A DNA stretch of 64,000 bases from contig JAMLJD010000015.1 in the NCBI GenBank assembly GCA_023953775.1, positions 1-64,000 on the forward strand, written 5' to 3'. Numbering within the stretch: the stretch's first letter is position 1; every line of letters begins with the position of its first letter. The notes beneath the pieces are model-generated. The model was not told the DNA's origin. It was given only the letters and a program-made list of their open reading frames with translations, and did not search any database. This stretch comes from Rhizobiaceae bacterium. GTDB lineage: Bacteria; Pseudomonadota; Alphaproteobacteria; Rhizobiales; Rhizobiaceae. The position numbers and the translations under genes are program-made. Positions 47,589 to 57,197 of the stretch are shown in pieces.

Positions 47589-48101
47589 ATGCTCGAAGCC
47601 GCCATCTTCGTCGTATTTCCGTTTTGCATGCTCTACGCGGCGATATCCGACATTCTGTCGATGACGATCGCGAACCGCGTATCGATACTTCTGGTTGCGT
47701 CTTTCGCGATCATTGCGCCGTTCACCGGCATGGAGTGGTCGCTCTACGGCATGCATTTCGTCGCCGGCCTCGCGGTCCTCGCTGTGACCTTCGGCCTGTT
47801 CGCCGTGGGCGGCATGGGCGGCGGCGACGCCAAGCTGCTGGCCTCGACGGCGGTATGGATCGGGTTCAATCTTGTTCTGGTCGAATATCTTCTGCTCGCT
47901 GCGATTGTCGGCGGCGTTATGGGCGTTCTCATCATCGCCTATCGCAAGTCGCCGCTTTCAGCGCTCACGGGAACCAACATGTTTCTGCGCCATTTCGCGG
48001 ACGACAAGGCTGGCGTGCCATACGGCGTCGCGCTTGGCATCGGCGGTCTGATGGTGTTTCCGAAGACGGCGCTGATGGTCTGGGCGCTCGCACAGATGTG
48101 A
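47589..48101 (+). CDS. cpaA: Prepilin peptidase CpaA (type IV leader peptidase, Tad type)
   Basis: An inner-membrane aspartic protease that removes leaders from Flp and the TadE/G pseudopilins. The 170-residue protein has about six hydrophobic helices and the two active-site aspartates in SDILSM (about residue 20) and GGGDAK (about 79). It lacks the cytoplasmic zinc domain of PilD, as usual for this short type. Confidence 0.93.
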   Translation: MLEAAIFVVFPFCMLYAAISDILSMTIANRVSILLVASFAIIAPFTGMEWSLYGMHFVAGLAVLAVTFGLFAVGGMGGGDAKLLASTAVWIGFNLVLVEYLLLAAIVGGVMGVLIIAYRKSPLSALTGTNMFLRHFADDKAGVPYGVALGIGGLMVFPKTALMVWALAQM

Positions 48102-48158
48102 CGCCGGTTCGGGAGAATTTGCGTCAACTTTAAATTAAGCACGATTGTAAGTGGTCCA

Positions 48159-48174
48159 TTAACCGTAATTTGAC
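48159..48174 (+). promoter_or_regulatory. CtrA-like site upstream of cpaB
   Basis: TTAA, seven bases, TTGAC differs from TTAA-N7-TTAAC at one base and lies 60 bases before cpaB. A second, weaker candidate (TTAA-N7-TGTAA) starts near 48135. Confidence 0.42.
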
Positions 48175-48233
48175 GATTGGCACCGCACAGTCCGGATCGG
48201 CGTAGTGAACTGCCGAGTACGAGGTCCGGACAT

Positions 48234-49052
48234 ATGAAGACTTCCCGACTTGCGATCCTGGGGATAGCCGTGGCGGCCGCCATCGGCGCGGGTTACATCG
48301 CGCGCAAGATGGCGTCACGCCCGCCGCAGCAGATCGTCGTGGAGGCTGAGCCGAAGGGGCCGGCCATCGAACTCAAGGACGTTCTGATTCTCGAGGGGGA
48401 CGTGCCGATGGGCGCGCCCGTCGGCAAGGAACTTCGGTGGCAGGCGTGGCCGTCCGACGCGTTGAGCGAGCAGTACATCACCCGCGATAAGGAAGCTGAC
48501 GCGGTCGAAACCCTGGCCGGCGCGGTCGCCCGAGTTCCAATGTACGCGGGTGAGCCGCTGCGGCGCTCCAAGCTCGTCGGCGAGGGCCGCAGCTTCATGT
48601 CGTCGATCCTGCCGTCCGGCAAGCGCGCCGTTGCCACGCAGATCTCCGCGGATACCTCCGCTGGCGGCTTCATCCTTCCCAACGATACGGTCGACGTCAT
48701 CATGACCCGCAGGTCCGACACCGGAACCGGAGGCGAGACCGGGTTCATCACCGAGACGATCCTGAAGAACATCCGCGTCCTGGCCATCGATCAGAAGATC
48801 CAGGAGGACGAGGAAGGTCGCCTCGTCATCGTCGGCAACACGGCGACGCTCGAGCTGACGCCTCAACAGGCGGAAATCATCACCGTGGCCCAGCAGATGG
48901 CCGATCGGCTGACCCTGGCTTTGCGTTCGGTCGCCGATGCGCAGGAAGGCGTTGGAGAAAGCGCAGACTACCTGCTCTCCGGGAACGGCAGAAACGGCAC
49001 GGTGCGTTTCATCAAGTCCGGCGAAGTTTCAGAGGTTGGGGCGCGGCAATGA
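48234..49052 (+). CDS. cpaB: Flp pilus assembly protein CpaB
   Basis: CpaB (RcpC) is a periplasmic pilus assembly factor with a SAF domain. The 272-residue protein has an N-terminal membrane helix (about 5-24), the SAF region (about 45-125, with PMYAGEPLRRSKL) and an RcpC domain (about 130-225, DTSAGGFILPNDTVDVI). It overlaps cpaC by four bases. It heads the cpaBCDEF-tadBC transcript. Confidence 0.93.
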   Translation: MKTSRLAILGIAVAAAIGAGYIARKMASRPPQQIVVEAEPKGPAIELKDVLILEGDVPMGAPVGKELRWQAWPSDALSEQYITRDKEADAVETLAGAVARVPMYAGEPLRRSKLVGEGRSFMSSILPSGKRAVATQISADTSAGGFILPNDTVDVIMTRRSDTGTGGETGFITETILKNIRVLAIDQKIQEDEEGRLVIVGNTATLELTPQQAEIITVAQQMADRLTLALRSVADAQEGVGESADYLLSGNGRNGTVRFIKSGEVSEVGARQ

Positions 49053-50599
49053 GCGGCATGAGGAAGATTTCGATGAATGTGCTGTCCCGCAAACATGTTG
49101 TGCGCAGGCTGGCGCTTGCCCTTGCGCTCGGCATCACCGCGACCGCGCTGCCGGTCGACGGTCTGGTCACTCCGGCCGATGCCAATGGCGGCGCCCGCGT
49201 CGGGGCCTCTTCCGCCGAGCAGCGCATCAAGCTTGGATTGAACAAGTCGCTGGTGATCGACCTGCCTCAGGATGCCTACGACATTCTCGTCGCCAACCCC
49301 GCTGTGGCGGATGCGGTCACGCGCACGGCGCGGCGCATCTACCTCTTCGGCAAGCAGGTGGGCGAAACCAACATCTTCGTCTTCGGGCCGAATGGCGAGC
49401 AGATCGCCAGTCTCGACATCGCCGTGGAGCGCGATGTCGCCGGCCTGGAAGACTATCTGCGGCGGTTCCTGCCGACCTCGGAGATCCATGTCGAATTGGT
49501 CAACGACAACGTCGTCCTGACGGGTACGGTCGAGACGCCGCTCGATGCCAAGCGCGCCGTCGACCTCGCGACGATCTTCGTCAGCGGCGGTGAGGCGACC
49601 ACCGGACAGTACTCCCAGACGGCGGCCGGCGGCGGAACGACCGGCGGCGTGGCTATCGACAATCCCGATCAGCAGCGCCGTTCGAGCCGGATCGTCAATC
49701 TCCTGAAGATCATCGGCGAAGACCAGGTTACCCTCAAGGTGACCGTGGCCGAGATCAGCCGCAGCGTGATGAAGCAGCTCGGCGTCAATCTGATCGGCTC
49801 CGCCGGCAGCGACGGCATAAGCTGGGGTGCGATCGATCCGCTCTCCGGCCTCGGCAAGCCGCTTTCGGGCACCTATTTCCATGCCGCGACGTCGGTTCTC
49901 GACGCCTACTTCACGGCGATGGAACAGAACGGCGTGATGAAGACGCTTGCCGAGCCGACGCTGACGGCCGTGTCCGGCGAGAAGGCGACCTTCCGGGTCG
50001 GCGGCGAATTCAATCTGATCACGGGTCAGAACGTCGATGCGGACACCAACCAGGTCACCTACGACGTCGAGCGGCTCGAATATGGTATCGGTCTGGAGTT
50101 CCAGCCCGTCGTCCTGTCGCCGGGCCGCATCAGCCTGAAGCTGCGCACCCAGGTTTCCGAGCCGACCTCGGAGGGCGCGGTGACGCTGGAAGCGGGTGGC
50201 CGCAGGCCATCGACGATGCTGCTGTCGATCCGCAAGCGCCTTGCCGACACCACGATCGAACTCCCCTCGGGTGGTTCGATGATGATCGCCGGTCTGGTGC
50301 GCGACGACATCAGGCAGAACGTCTCCGGTCTGCCGGGACTGTCGAAGCTGCCGGTTCTCGGCACACTGTTCCGCAGCCGCGACTTCGTGCGCAACGAAAC
50401 CGAACTGGTGATCATCGTGACGCCGTATCTGTCACGGCCGGTCGCACGGAACGACCTTGCCAAACCGGACGACAACTTCACGCCTGCGAGCGACGGCGCC
50501 GGCATGTTCCTGGGTCGCGTCAACCGGGTCTATGGCCTGAAGAACACCAACAAGCCCGCCGGCCGGTATCACGGTGTCGTCGGCTTCATCTACAAATGA
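49049..50599 (+). CDS. cpaC: Flp pilus outer-membrane secretin CpaC
   Basis: CpaC (RcpA) forms the outer-membrane channel for the Flp pilus. The 516-residue protein has a signal peptide (about 1-46), the pilus-formation N-domain (about 60-135), a BON-like domain (about 145-180) and the secretin core (about 235-465, VPYLSRPV near the end written as VTPYLSRPV). The conserved LPGLSKLPVLGTLF turn is at about 428. It overlaps cpaB and cpaD. Confidence 0.95.
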   Translation: MSGMRKISMNVLSRKHVVRRLALALALGITATALPVDGLVTPADANGGARVGASSAEQRIKLGLNKSLVIDLPQDAYDILVANPAVADAVTRTARRIYLFGKQVGETNIFVFGPNGEQIASLDIAVERDVAGLEDYLRRFLPTSEIHVELVNDNVVLTGTVETPLDAKRAVDLATIFVSGGEATTGQYSQTAAGGGTTGGVAIDNPDQQRRSSRIVNLLKIIGEDQVTLKVTVAEISRSVMKQLGVNLIGSAGSDGISWGAIDPLSGLGKPLSGTYFHAATSVLDAYFTAMEQNGVMKTLAEPTLTAVSGEKATFRVGGEFNLITGQNVDADTNQVTYDVERLEYGIGLEFQPVVLSPGRISLKLRTQVSEPTSEGAVTLEAGGRRPSTMLLSIRKRLADTTIELPSGGSMMIAGLVRDDIRQNVSGLPGLSKLPVLGTLFRSRDFVRNETELVIIVTPYLSRPVARNDLAKPDDNFTPASDGAGMFLGRVNRVYGLKNTNKPAGRYHGVVGFIYK

Positions 50600-51309
50600 T
50601 CGGGGACCCGCAAATGTCAGTTCATCTCTCTGCACATATGGTGAGGGGCAGGCGGGCTGTCCCGGTCGTCCTGGCGCTCGCAGCAGCCCTTCTGGCCGGA
50701 TGTGCCAAGCGGGACTCCATCACCGTCGGCTCGGTGCCTGACGACTATCGCACCAACCACCCGATCGTGGTGGAGGAGCGCGAGCAGGTTCTCGATTTTC
50801 CGGTCGGAAAGTCCGCCCATTCCATGACCAGCGCCCAGAAGGCGACGCTCGACGGCTTTCTTGCAGAGTATGACCGCAGGGCGGCGCCGGTCGTCAGCGT
50901 CATGATCCCGGCAGGATCGGTCAACGAGGCCGCCGCACGTCGCGTCGCCGAAGACTTCGTGGCCTTCATGGGCCGCACCGGCATTCCGCGCCAGCGGATC
51001 GTGCTGCAGTCCTATGGCGTCGAATCCTACGATGCGGCTGCGCCGATCCGCGTCAGCTATCCCGACATGCGCGCCGCCGTTGCGGGCAAATGCGGGCGCT
51101 GGCCGGACGACATCCTGAACCACGCCGAGAACAAGCACTATGCGAATTTCGGCTGTTCCTATCAGAACAATCTTGCGGCGCAGGTCGCCAATCCGGCCGA
51201 CTTCCTCGGCCCGCGGCGGCGCACCGAGGTGGACGCCGAGAAGCGCTCGGCCGTCATCGACACCTACCAGACGACCGTCACCGAGTGGGAACCCGAGGTC
51301 GAGTACTAA
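50596..51309 (+). CDS. cpaD: Flp pilus assembly lipoprotein CpaD
   Basis: CpaD (RcpB-like) is an outer-membrane lipoprotein helping the secretin. The 237-residue protein has a lipobox LLAGC with the lipidated Cys at about residue 36. The mature part carries the CpaD segments FAEYDRRAAPVVSVMIP-like (here FLAEYDRRAAP), CGRWPDD and NFGCSYQNNLAAQVANP. ATG at 50596 overlaps the cpaC stop. Confidence 0.93.
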   Translation: MIGDPQMSVHLSAHMVRGRRAVPVVLALAAALLAGCAKRDSITVGSVPDDYRTNHPIVVEEREQVLDFPVGKSAHSMTSAQKATLDGFLAEYDRRAAPVVSVMIPAGSVNEAAARRVAEDFVAFMGRTGIPRQRIVLQSYGVESYDAAAPIRVSYPDMRAAVAGKCGRWPDDILNHAENKHYANFGCSYQNNLAAQVANPADFLGPRRRTEVDAEKRSAVIDTYQTTVTEWEPEVEY

Positions 51310-51340
51310 GAGACCGGCAGGCGCGAAAGCGGGGCACAGA

Positions 51341-52621
51341 ATGAACAATCTTGCATATGAATCGGAACAGCCCGAACTCGCCGGCGGGGAAAGCGAAGTC
51401 AGCGCCATGCAGGCTTTGCGGCCGGTACCGCGCATCTCGATCCAGGCGTTCTGCGAGACCGAGAGCATCGCCAACCCCATCGAACGGGCAGCCGAGGACA
51501 GGCGTATGTCCAAGGCCCACCTCAAGGTCCATATGGGCGGCATTCCCACGGCAATCGAATTCTATCAGTCGGCGCCGACGCCCAACCTGATCATCCTGGA
51601 ATCGCGCCTCGAGCCGAAGGGGCTGATCGATGCGCTCCAGCAGCTTGCGGAGTTCTGCGATCCGAGTTCGAAGGTGGTGGTGATCGGTCACTACAATGAC
51701 GTCTGGCTCTATCGCGAGCTGATCCGCTTCGGCGTGTCGGAATATGTCGTGGCGCCGATCTCGCTGGCCGACATCGTCTCGGTGATCGCCCAGATCTTCG
51801 TCGACCCGGAAGCCGAGCCGATCGGCAAGTCGATCGCGTTCATCGGCGCCAAGGGTGGCGTCGGGTCCTCGACGATCGCCCACAATGTCGCCTGGAGCGT
51901 TTCGAGCCTGTTCAGCTCGGAGGTCGTCGTCGCCGACCTCGATCTCGCCTTCGGCACCGCCAACATCAATTTCGACCAGGATCCCGCACAGGGTATCGCC
52001 GAGGCTGTCTTCGCACCGGAAAGGATCGACGAGGTCTATCTGGACCGCCTTCTCGCGCAGTGCGCCGAGCATCTGTCCCTGCTCGCCGCGCCGTCGTCGC
52101 TCGACCGGGTCTACGATTTCGATCCCGACGCCTTCTCGCAGATCATCGATACGGCGCAGCGCAGCGCGCCGATGATCGTCCTCGACGTGCCGCATGTGTG
52201 GACAGGTTGGACGAAGAACACCCTGGTGCAGGCCGACGAGATCGTGATTACGGCGACGCCGGAGCTGGCGAACCTGCGCAACACGAAGAACCTGATCGAC
52301 ATGCTGGTGAAGTTGCGCCCCAACGATCCCGCGCCACGCCTGATCATCAACCAGGCGGGCGTTCCCAAGCGCCCGGAAATCTCCGCGGCCGACTTCGCCG
52401 AGCCTTTGGAACTGATGCCTTTGGCGGTGATTCCCTTCGAGCCGCAGCTCTTTGGCAACGCGGCCAACAACGGCCGGATGCTCGGCGAGATGGATGCGCA
52501 GAACCCGATCGTCGGCTCGATCCGGGAAATCGCGCACGTGCTGACCGGACGCGCGGAGGCGAAGACGAAGAAGCCGGCCGGCCTGTCGGCCATTCTCGAC
52601 CGGCTGAAGCTGAAGAAGTAA
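51341..52621 (+). CDS. cpaE: Pilus localisation ATPase CpaE
   Basis: CpaE (TadZ) is a MinD-like ATPase that places the pilus machine, polar in Caulobacter. The 426-residue protein has a receiver-like N-terminal domain (about 30-160) without the usual phosphorylation pattern and a ParA/MinD domain (about 168-400). Its P-loop is AKGGVGSST. Compared with MinD the second lysine of the deviant Walker motif is replaced by serine at the KT position (GSS), common in TadZ. ATG at 51341 is 31 bases after cpaD. Confidence 0.93.
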   Translation: MNNLAYESEQPELAGGESEVSAMQALRPVPRISIQAFCETESIANPIERAAEDRRMSKAHLKVHMGGIPTAIEFYQSAPTPNLIILESRLEPKGLIDALQQLAEFCDPSSKVVVIGHYNDVWLYRELIRFGVSEYVVAPISLADIVSVIAQIFVDPEAEPIGKSIAFIGAKGGVGSSTIAHNVAWSVSSLFSSEVVVADLDLAFGTANINFDQDPAQGIAEAVFAPERIDEVYLDRLLAQCAEHLSLLAAPSSLDRVYDFDPDAFSQIIDTAQRSAPMIVLDVPHVWTGWTKNTLVQADEIVITATPELANLRNTKNLIDMLVKLRPNDPAPRLIINQAGVPKRPEISAADFAEPLELMPLAVIPFEPQLFGNAANNGRMLGEMDAQNPIVGSIREIAHVLTGRAEAKTKKPAGLSAILDRLKLKK

Positions 52622-52648
52622 CCCGAAGACAGGTCTGGTACGTCGGTC

Positions 52649-54163
52649 ATGTTCGGAAAACGAGGCAACGATCAGGGGTTCACGTCCGCACCGGAACGGC
52701 GGCCTGCACCGCCGCCATCCGGCGGCGACGACGTTGCGGTCGCGGAACGTCCCGCCGTGGAGCGTCCCACGGCGGAGGCGCGCGCGCCGGCCGCCGAACC
52801 CAAGCCTGCGCCCAAGGCGCCGGCCCCCGAGCAGGCGCGTCCGCCGGAGCCGCCGCGCCGGCAGTCCGGGCGCGAGCGTTCGGAATCCTACTACGATACG
52901 AAAAGCCAGGTCTTCTCCGCGCTGATCGACACGATCGACCTGTCGCAGCTCGCCAAGCTCGAGCCCGACAGCGCTCGCGAGGAAATCCGCGACATCGTCA
53001 ACGACATCATCGCGATCAAGAACTTCGCGATGTCGATTTCCGAGCAGGAAGAACTGCTCGAGGACATCTGCAACGACGTTCTCGGCTACGGCCCGCTCGA
53101 GCCGCTTCTGGCGCGCGACGACATCGCCGACATCATGGTGAACGGCGCCAAGCAGGTCTATATCGAAGTCGACGGCAAGGTCGAGCAGACCGGCATCCGG
53201 TTCCGCGACAACCAGCAGCTGTTGAACATCTGCCAGCGCATCGTCAGCCAGGTCGGCAGGCGGGTCGACGAATCCAGCCCCATCTGCGACGCGCGCCTGC
53301 CCGACGGTTCGCGCGTCAACGTCATCGCGCCGCCGCTGTCGATTGACGGCACCGCGCTGACCATCCGCAAATTCAAGAAGGACAAGCTCACCCTCGACCA
53401 GCTCGTCAAGTTCGGCGCCATCTCGCCCGAGGGCGCCGAGGTCCTCAAGGTGATCGGCCGGGTCCGCTGCAACATCATCATCTCCGGCGGCACGGGCTCG
53501 GGCAAGACGACGCTGCTCAACTGCATGACGAACTACATCGACAAGACTGAGCGCGTCATCACCTGCGAGGACTCTGCCGAACTGCAGCTCCAGCAGCCCC
53601 ATGTCGTGAGACTGGAGACCCGCCCGCCGAACCTTGAGGGCGAAGGCGAGGTCACCATGCGCGACCTCGTGAAGAACTGCCTTCGCATGCGCCCCGAACG
53701 CATCATCGTCGGCGAGGTGCGCGGATCGGAGGTGTTCGACCTCCTGCAGGCGATGAATACCGGTCACGATGGCTCGATGGGCACGATCCACTCGAACAAT
53801 CCGCGCGAGTGTTTGAGCCGCATGGAATCGATGATTGCCATGGGTGGCTTCGCGCTGCCGCAGCGCACCGTGCGCGAGATTCTCGTCGGGTCGATCGACG
53901 TCATCATCCAGTGCGCGCGTCTGCGCGACGGGTCGCGCCGCATCACGCACATCACCGAGGTGGTTGGCATGGAAGGCGACGTCATCATCACGCAGGACCT
54001 GATGCTCTACGACCTGAAGGGCGAGGATTCGTCCGGTCGCCTGATTGGCCAGCACGTATCGACCGGCGTCGGCCGGCCCGCCTTCTGGGACCGCGCTCGC
54101 TACTACGGCGAGGAACAGCGGCTGGCCAATGCCCTCGAGGCCATGGAGGCTAAGGCCAACTGA
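52649..54163 (+). CDS. cpaF: Flp pilus assembly ATPase CpaF
   Basis: CpaF (TadA) is the hexameric secretion ATPase that powers pilus assembly and retraction. The 504-residue protein has a Pro/Ala-rich N-terminal stretch (about 10-75), then the N-terminal and core domains with Walker [11 protein letters not shown] (about 280), the Asp box and Walker B region [11 protein letters not shown] (about 350) and the His box. Length and motif order are standard for the family. Confidence 0.96.
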   Translation: MFGKRGNDQGFTSAPERRPAPPPSGGDDVAVAERPAVERPTAEARAPAAEPKPAPKAPAPEQARPPEPPRRQSGRERSESYYDTKSQVFSALIDTIDLSQLAKLEPDSAREEIRDIVNDIIAIKNFAMSISEQEELLEDICNDVLGYGPLEPLLARDDIADIMVNGAKQVYIEVDGKVEQTGIRFRDNQQLLNICQRIVSQVGRRVDESSPICDARLPDGSRVNVIAPPLSIDGTALTIRKFKKDKLTLDQLVKFGAISPEGAEVLKVIGRVRCNIIISGGTGSGKTTLLNCMTNYIDKTERVITCEDSAELQLQQPHVVRLETRPPNLEGEGEVTMRDLVKNCLRMRPERIIVGEVRGSEVFDLLQAMNTGHDGSMGTIHSNNPRECLSRMESMIAMGGFALPQRTVREILVGSIDVIIQCARLRDGSRRITHITEVVGMEGDVIITQDLMLYDLKGEDSSGRLIGQHVSTGVGRPAFWDRARYYGEEQRLANALEAMEAKAN

Positions 54164-54191
54164 TGCATATCTGTCGGCAGGAGTTCCGTTG

Positions 54192-55193
54192 ATGGTGCCG
54201 GTACTCGCCTTCGTGCTGCTCGCCGGGCTGAGCGCTGGTGCGATCGCCTATGTCTTCCTGTTCGATCGGATCGCCAACGAGAACAACGCTGGCAAGCGTC
54301 TTGAAACGGTCAAGAAGGCCGATACCGACCGATCGTCGAAAATCGCTTCGCGCGATCGTCTGGCCGAGGCGGCCAAGCGCCGCAAGACCGTCCAGGATTC
54401 GCTCAAGGACCTCGAGAACAAGCAGAAGGCCAAGGACCGCAACGTCAAAAAGCCGCCGCTGAAGATCCAGCTTCGGCAGGCCGGCATGAACGTCACGGTC
54501 GAACGCTTCTATCTCTATTCGGCTGTGTGCGGCCTCGTGCTGGCCGTGGTGGCCTTCATCTTCGGTGCGCCGCTGATCGTGGTCCCCGGCGTCCTGGTCG
54601 CCGGTGCCCTCGGACTGCCGCGCTGGTTCGTTTCTTTCAAGCGCGGCCGCCGCGTGAAGGCGTTTCTGGAGGAGTTTCCGAATGCGCTCGACGTCATCGT
54701 CCGCGCCGTCAAGTCGGGTCTGCCGCTCAATGATGGCATCCGGCTGATCGCGACCGAATCCAAGGAACCGGTCAAGACCGAGTTTCGGCGGATCGTCGAG
54801 GCCCAGCAGGTCGGCCTGTCGGTCACCGAGGCCGCCATGCGCATGCACGAGACAATGCCGTGCCCGGAAGCGAGCTTCTTCGGCATCGTCATCCAGATCC
54901 AGCAGCAGGCCGGCGGCAACCTGTCGGAAGCGCTGGGCAATCTCTCCAAGGTGCTTCGCGACCGCAAGAAGATGAAGGCCAAGGTCGCCGCGCTTTCGAT
55001 GGAGGCGAAGGCCTCGGCGGCGATCATCGGCGCGCTGCCGTTCATCGTCGCCTTCCTGGTCTATCTGTCGAGCCCCAACTACATCATGCCGCTGTTCACC
55101 ACGAGCGCCGGCCACATGATCATCGGTTTCTCGCTGGTGTGGATGTCGATCGGCATCTTCGTGATGCGCAAGATGATGAATTTCGAGGTGTGA
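54192..55193 (+). CDS. tadB: Tad pilus inner-membrane platform protein TadB
   Basis: TadB is a GspF-type platform protein. The 333-residue protein begins with a membrane helix (about 3-24), then a charged coiled segment (about 30-85), two helices (about 100-145), a T2SSF domain (about 170-300, ALDVIVRAVKSGLPL and QIQQQAGGNLSEAL) and terminal helices. The start is ATG at 54192; a TTG one codon earlier is in frame. The gap to cpaF is 28 bases. Confidence 0.93.
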   Translation: MVPVLAFVLLAGLSAGAIAYVFLFDRIANENNAGKRLETVKKADTDRSSKIASRDRLAEAAKRRKTVQDSLKDLENKQKAKDRNVKKPPLKIQLRQAGMNVTVERFYLYSAVCGLVLAVVAFIFGAPLIVVPGVLVAGALGLPRWFVSFKRGRRVKAFLEEFPNALDVIVRAVKSGLPLNDGIRLIATESKEPVKTEFRRIVEAQQVGLSVTEAAMRMHETMPCPEASFFGIVIQIQQQAGGNLSEALGNLSKVLRDRKKMKAKVAALSMEAKASAAIIGALPFIVAFLVYLSSPNYIMPLFTTSAGHMIIGFSLVWMSIGIFVMRKMMNFEV

Positions 55194-55197
55194 TGCG

Positions 55198-56187
55198 ATG
55201 ACCGATCAAGTCGTGAACGCGATCACCGATCCTGTCTTCATGATCTCGTTGCTGGTCGGCATTGCCGTCTTCGCGACGGTCTTCACGCTGCTGCCCGCGT
55301 TCGGCGGCGACCCGCTCAAGTCCCGCATGAAGTCCGTCGCCCTCGAGCGCGACGAGCTCCGCGCCAAGCAGCGCGCCCGTCTTGCCGCGGAGGCCGACCG
55401 GCGTCGCAAGGGCCTGCGCGAAGAGAAGTCGGCCGGCATGAGCTCCATCGTCGAGCGGCTGGATCTGCGTCGGGCGCTCGTCGACGAAAGCACGCTGGCC
55501 AAGCTGAAGATGGCGGGCTTCCGCGGCCAGAATCCGCTGACCCGGTTCCTGTTCTTCCGCCTGGTGCTGCCGTTCGTCTTCTTCGCGCTGGCGGCGGTCT
55601 ATGTCTTCTTCATGGACGGTTTCCCCGAGCAGCCGCCCTTCATCAAGCTGTTCATCTGTATTGTGGTCGCCTATGCGGGCTTTTACGCACCGGTGCTGTA
55701 CGTCAGCAATCGCGCTTCCAAGCGCAAGCAGTCGATCCAGATGGCCTGGCCGGACGCGCTCGATCTGCTGCTGATCTGCGTCGAGTCCGGCATGTCGGTG
55801 GAAGCGGCGTTCCGCAGGGTCGCCGACGAGATCGGCTCGCAGTCCGTCGAGCTTGCCGAGGAGTTCGTTCTGACCAATGCCGAGCTGTCCTATCTGCAGG
55901 AACGCCGGCAGGCCTACGAAAACCTCGCCAACCGAACCGGGCTGGAAACGGTGAAGAGCGTGAGCCAGGCGCTGATCCAGGCAGAACGCTACGGTACCCC
56001 CGTCAGCCATGCGCTGCGCGTGCTGTCGTCGGAAAGCCGCGACATGCGCATGAATGCCGCCGAGAAGAAGGCCGCCGCGCTGCCGCCGAAGCTGACGGTG
56101 CCGATGATCCTGTTCTTCCTTCCGGTGCTGTTCGCGGTCATCCTTGGCCCGGCAGGCATTCAGGTGTCGGAACGCGGCATCTTCTGA
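55198..56187 (+). CDS. tadC: Tad pilus inner-membrane platform protein TadC
   Basis: TadC is the second platform protein, paralogous to TadB. The 329-residue protein has a first helix (about 14-36), a charged region with an RLDLRRALVDE block (about 88), a pair of helices (about 120-165) and a T2SSF domain (about 185-300, ALDLLLICVESGMSVE, ERYGTPVSHALRVL). It follows tadB by four bases. Confidence 0.93.
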   Translation: MTDQVVNAITDPVFMISLLVGIAVFATVFTLLPAFGGDPLKSRMKSVALERDELRAKQRARLAAEADRRRKGLREEKSAGMSSIVERLDLRRALVDESTLAKLKMAGFRGQNPLTRFLFFRLVLPFVFFALAAVYVFFMDGFPEQPPFIKLFICIVVAYAGFYAPVLYVSNRASKRKQSIQMAWPDALDLLLICVESGMSVEAAFRRVADEIGSQSVELAEEFVLTNAELSYLQERRQAYENLANRTGLETVKSVSQALIQAERYGTPVSHALRVLSSESRDMRMNAAEKKAAALPPKLTVPMILFFLPVLFAVILGPAGIQVSERGIF

Positions 56188-56210
56188 CCAGGCCCGGAAA
56201 GGCACAAAAG

Positions 56211-56244
56211 AAAATGGGGAAGGCGTCCGCGCCTTCCCCTTTCG
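56211..56244. terminator. Bidirectional terminator between tadC and tadD
   Basis: Ten pairs (56216-56225 with 56230-56239) and a four-base loop are flanked by AAAAGAAAA on the left and TTTC on the right. It can end the converging tadC (+) and tadD (-) transcripts, and is better for the minus strand. Confidence 0.8.
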
Positions 56245-56270
56245 GCATTCAGACTTAGGTGAATGCGCGA

Positions 56271-57077
56271 CTAGTTGGTGTTCTTCTCTTCGTCCTTGAG
56301 CTGGTTCCACGCATTCTGCTGCGCGAGCATGCTCTGGAGATAGGCGACGTTCGCCTGCGCCTGATCCGGCGAAAGTTCCTGGCGGGCGATCGCCTCGGCT
56401 TCCTTGAAGCGGCCCTGCAGCCCGACGACAAGTGCCAGGTTCTGACGCACGCGGCTGTCCGCGCCGGGTAGCTCGGATGCCTTGCGCATATAGTTTTCCG
56501 CGGTCTTGAGATCGCCTTCCAGGAGATGCGACATGCCCAGATTCGACAGGATCGACGGCTCGTCGCCCTTGAGCTCGAGCGCCTTGCGATAGAGCACGCG
56601 GGCTTCCTTGGGCTGGTTGAGCTGGTCGAGGATCGCACCTTCGGCCGAAAGCAGCTTCCAGTCGGGATACTCCGGCGTCTGGGCGCGCCGCACGGCATCG
56701 AGGGCGGCCTCGAACTGCCCGGCGCCGGCCAGCGCCTTGCCATAGGCGGCGAGCACCTGGCGGTCCTTCGGATGCGCGATGGCGAGCTTGCGCATGACGG
56801 CGAGAGACTGGTCGGCCCTGCCGTTCATCTGCAGCAGGCTGGCATACTGCATCGCGACCGCTCTGTCGGTCGGGTTCTTGGTGTAGGCCTTGCCAAGCTT
56901 GTCGGCCGATGCGTCGAGCTCCGAGGCCGACATGTTCTGGTAGCCCGAGGCGCGGTTCACCGAGCCCGTGCTCATGCGGTCCTTGGCGCAACCCGCGACG
57001 CCGGCTGCGAGCGCCAGCGCCATGGCCGTGGTGATCAATCGCCTTGCCCCGCTGCCCGATCCGTGATTGCTCGACAT
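56271..57077 (-). CDS. tadD: Tad pilus lipoprotein TadD with TPR repeats
   Basis: TadD is an outer-membrane pilotin-like lipoprotein with tetratricopeptide repeats, needed for secretin stability. The 268-residue protein has a lipobox VAGC with Cys at about residue 30 and five or so TPR units (about 75-245), for example LKLLSAEGAILDQLNQP-like and ILSNLGMSHLLEGD. ATG at 57077 is used; the open frame extends 44 codons further. It faces tadC. Confidence 0.9.
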   Translation of the reverse strand: MSSNHGSGSGARRLITTAMALALAAGVAGCAKDRMSTGSVNRASGYQNMSASELDASADKLGKAYTKNPTDRAVAMQYASLLQMNGRADQSLAVMRKLAIAHPKDRQVLAAYGKALAGAGQFEAALDAVRRAQTPEYPDWKLLSAEGAILDQLNQPKEARVLYRKALELKGDEPSILSNLGMSHLLEGDLKTAENYMRKASELPGADSRVRQNLALVVGLQGRFKEAEAIARQELSPDQAQANVAYLQSMLAQQNAWNQLKDEEKNTN

Positions 57078-57145
57078 CTTCGACACGCTCCAAGATTCGC
57101 ACCGGCCGAGCCGGCGTTCTCTTGGCCAGAAATATTCTGTTAACC

Positions 57146-57160
57146 CTAACGGGAGGTTAA
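57146..57160 (-). promoter_or_regulatory. CtrA-like site upstream of tadD
   Basis: On the minus strand TTAA, seven bases, TTAG is one base off the CtrA core and is followed within four bases by another TTAAC. It lies 69 bases before tadD and 38 before the divergent aminopeptidase gene. Confidence 0.35.
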
Positions 57161-57197
57161 GATCGGCCTCCCGGCCGAATGCCCGGGATGTCTTTCG

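Noticed and set aside
51278-54055. A 925-residue minus-strand frame opposite cpaE and cpaF
   Set aside because: Antisense shadow of two clear pilus genes, with the same low-complexity composition and no motif.
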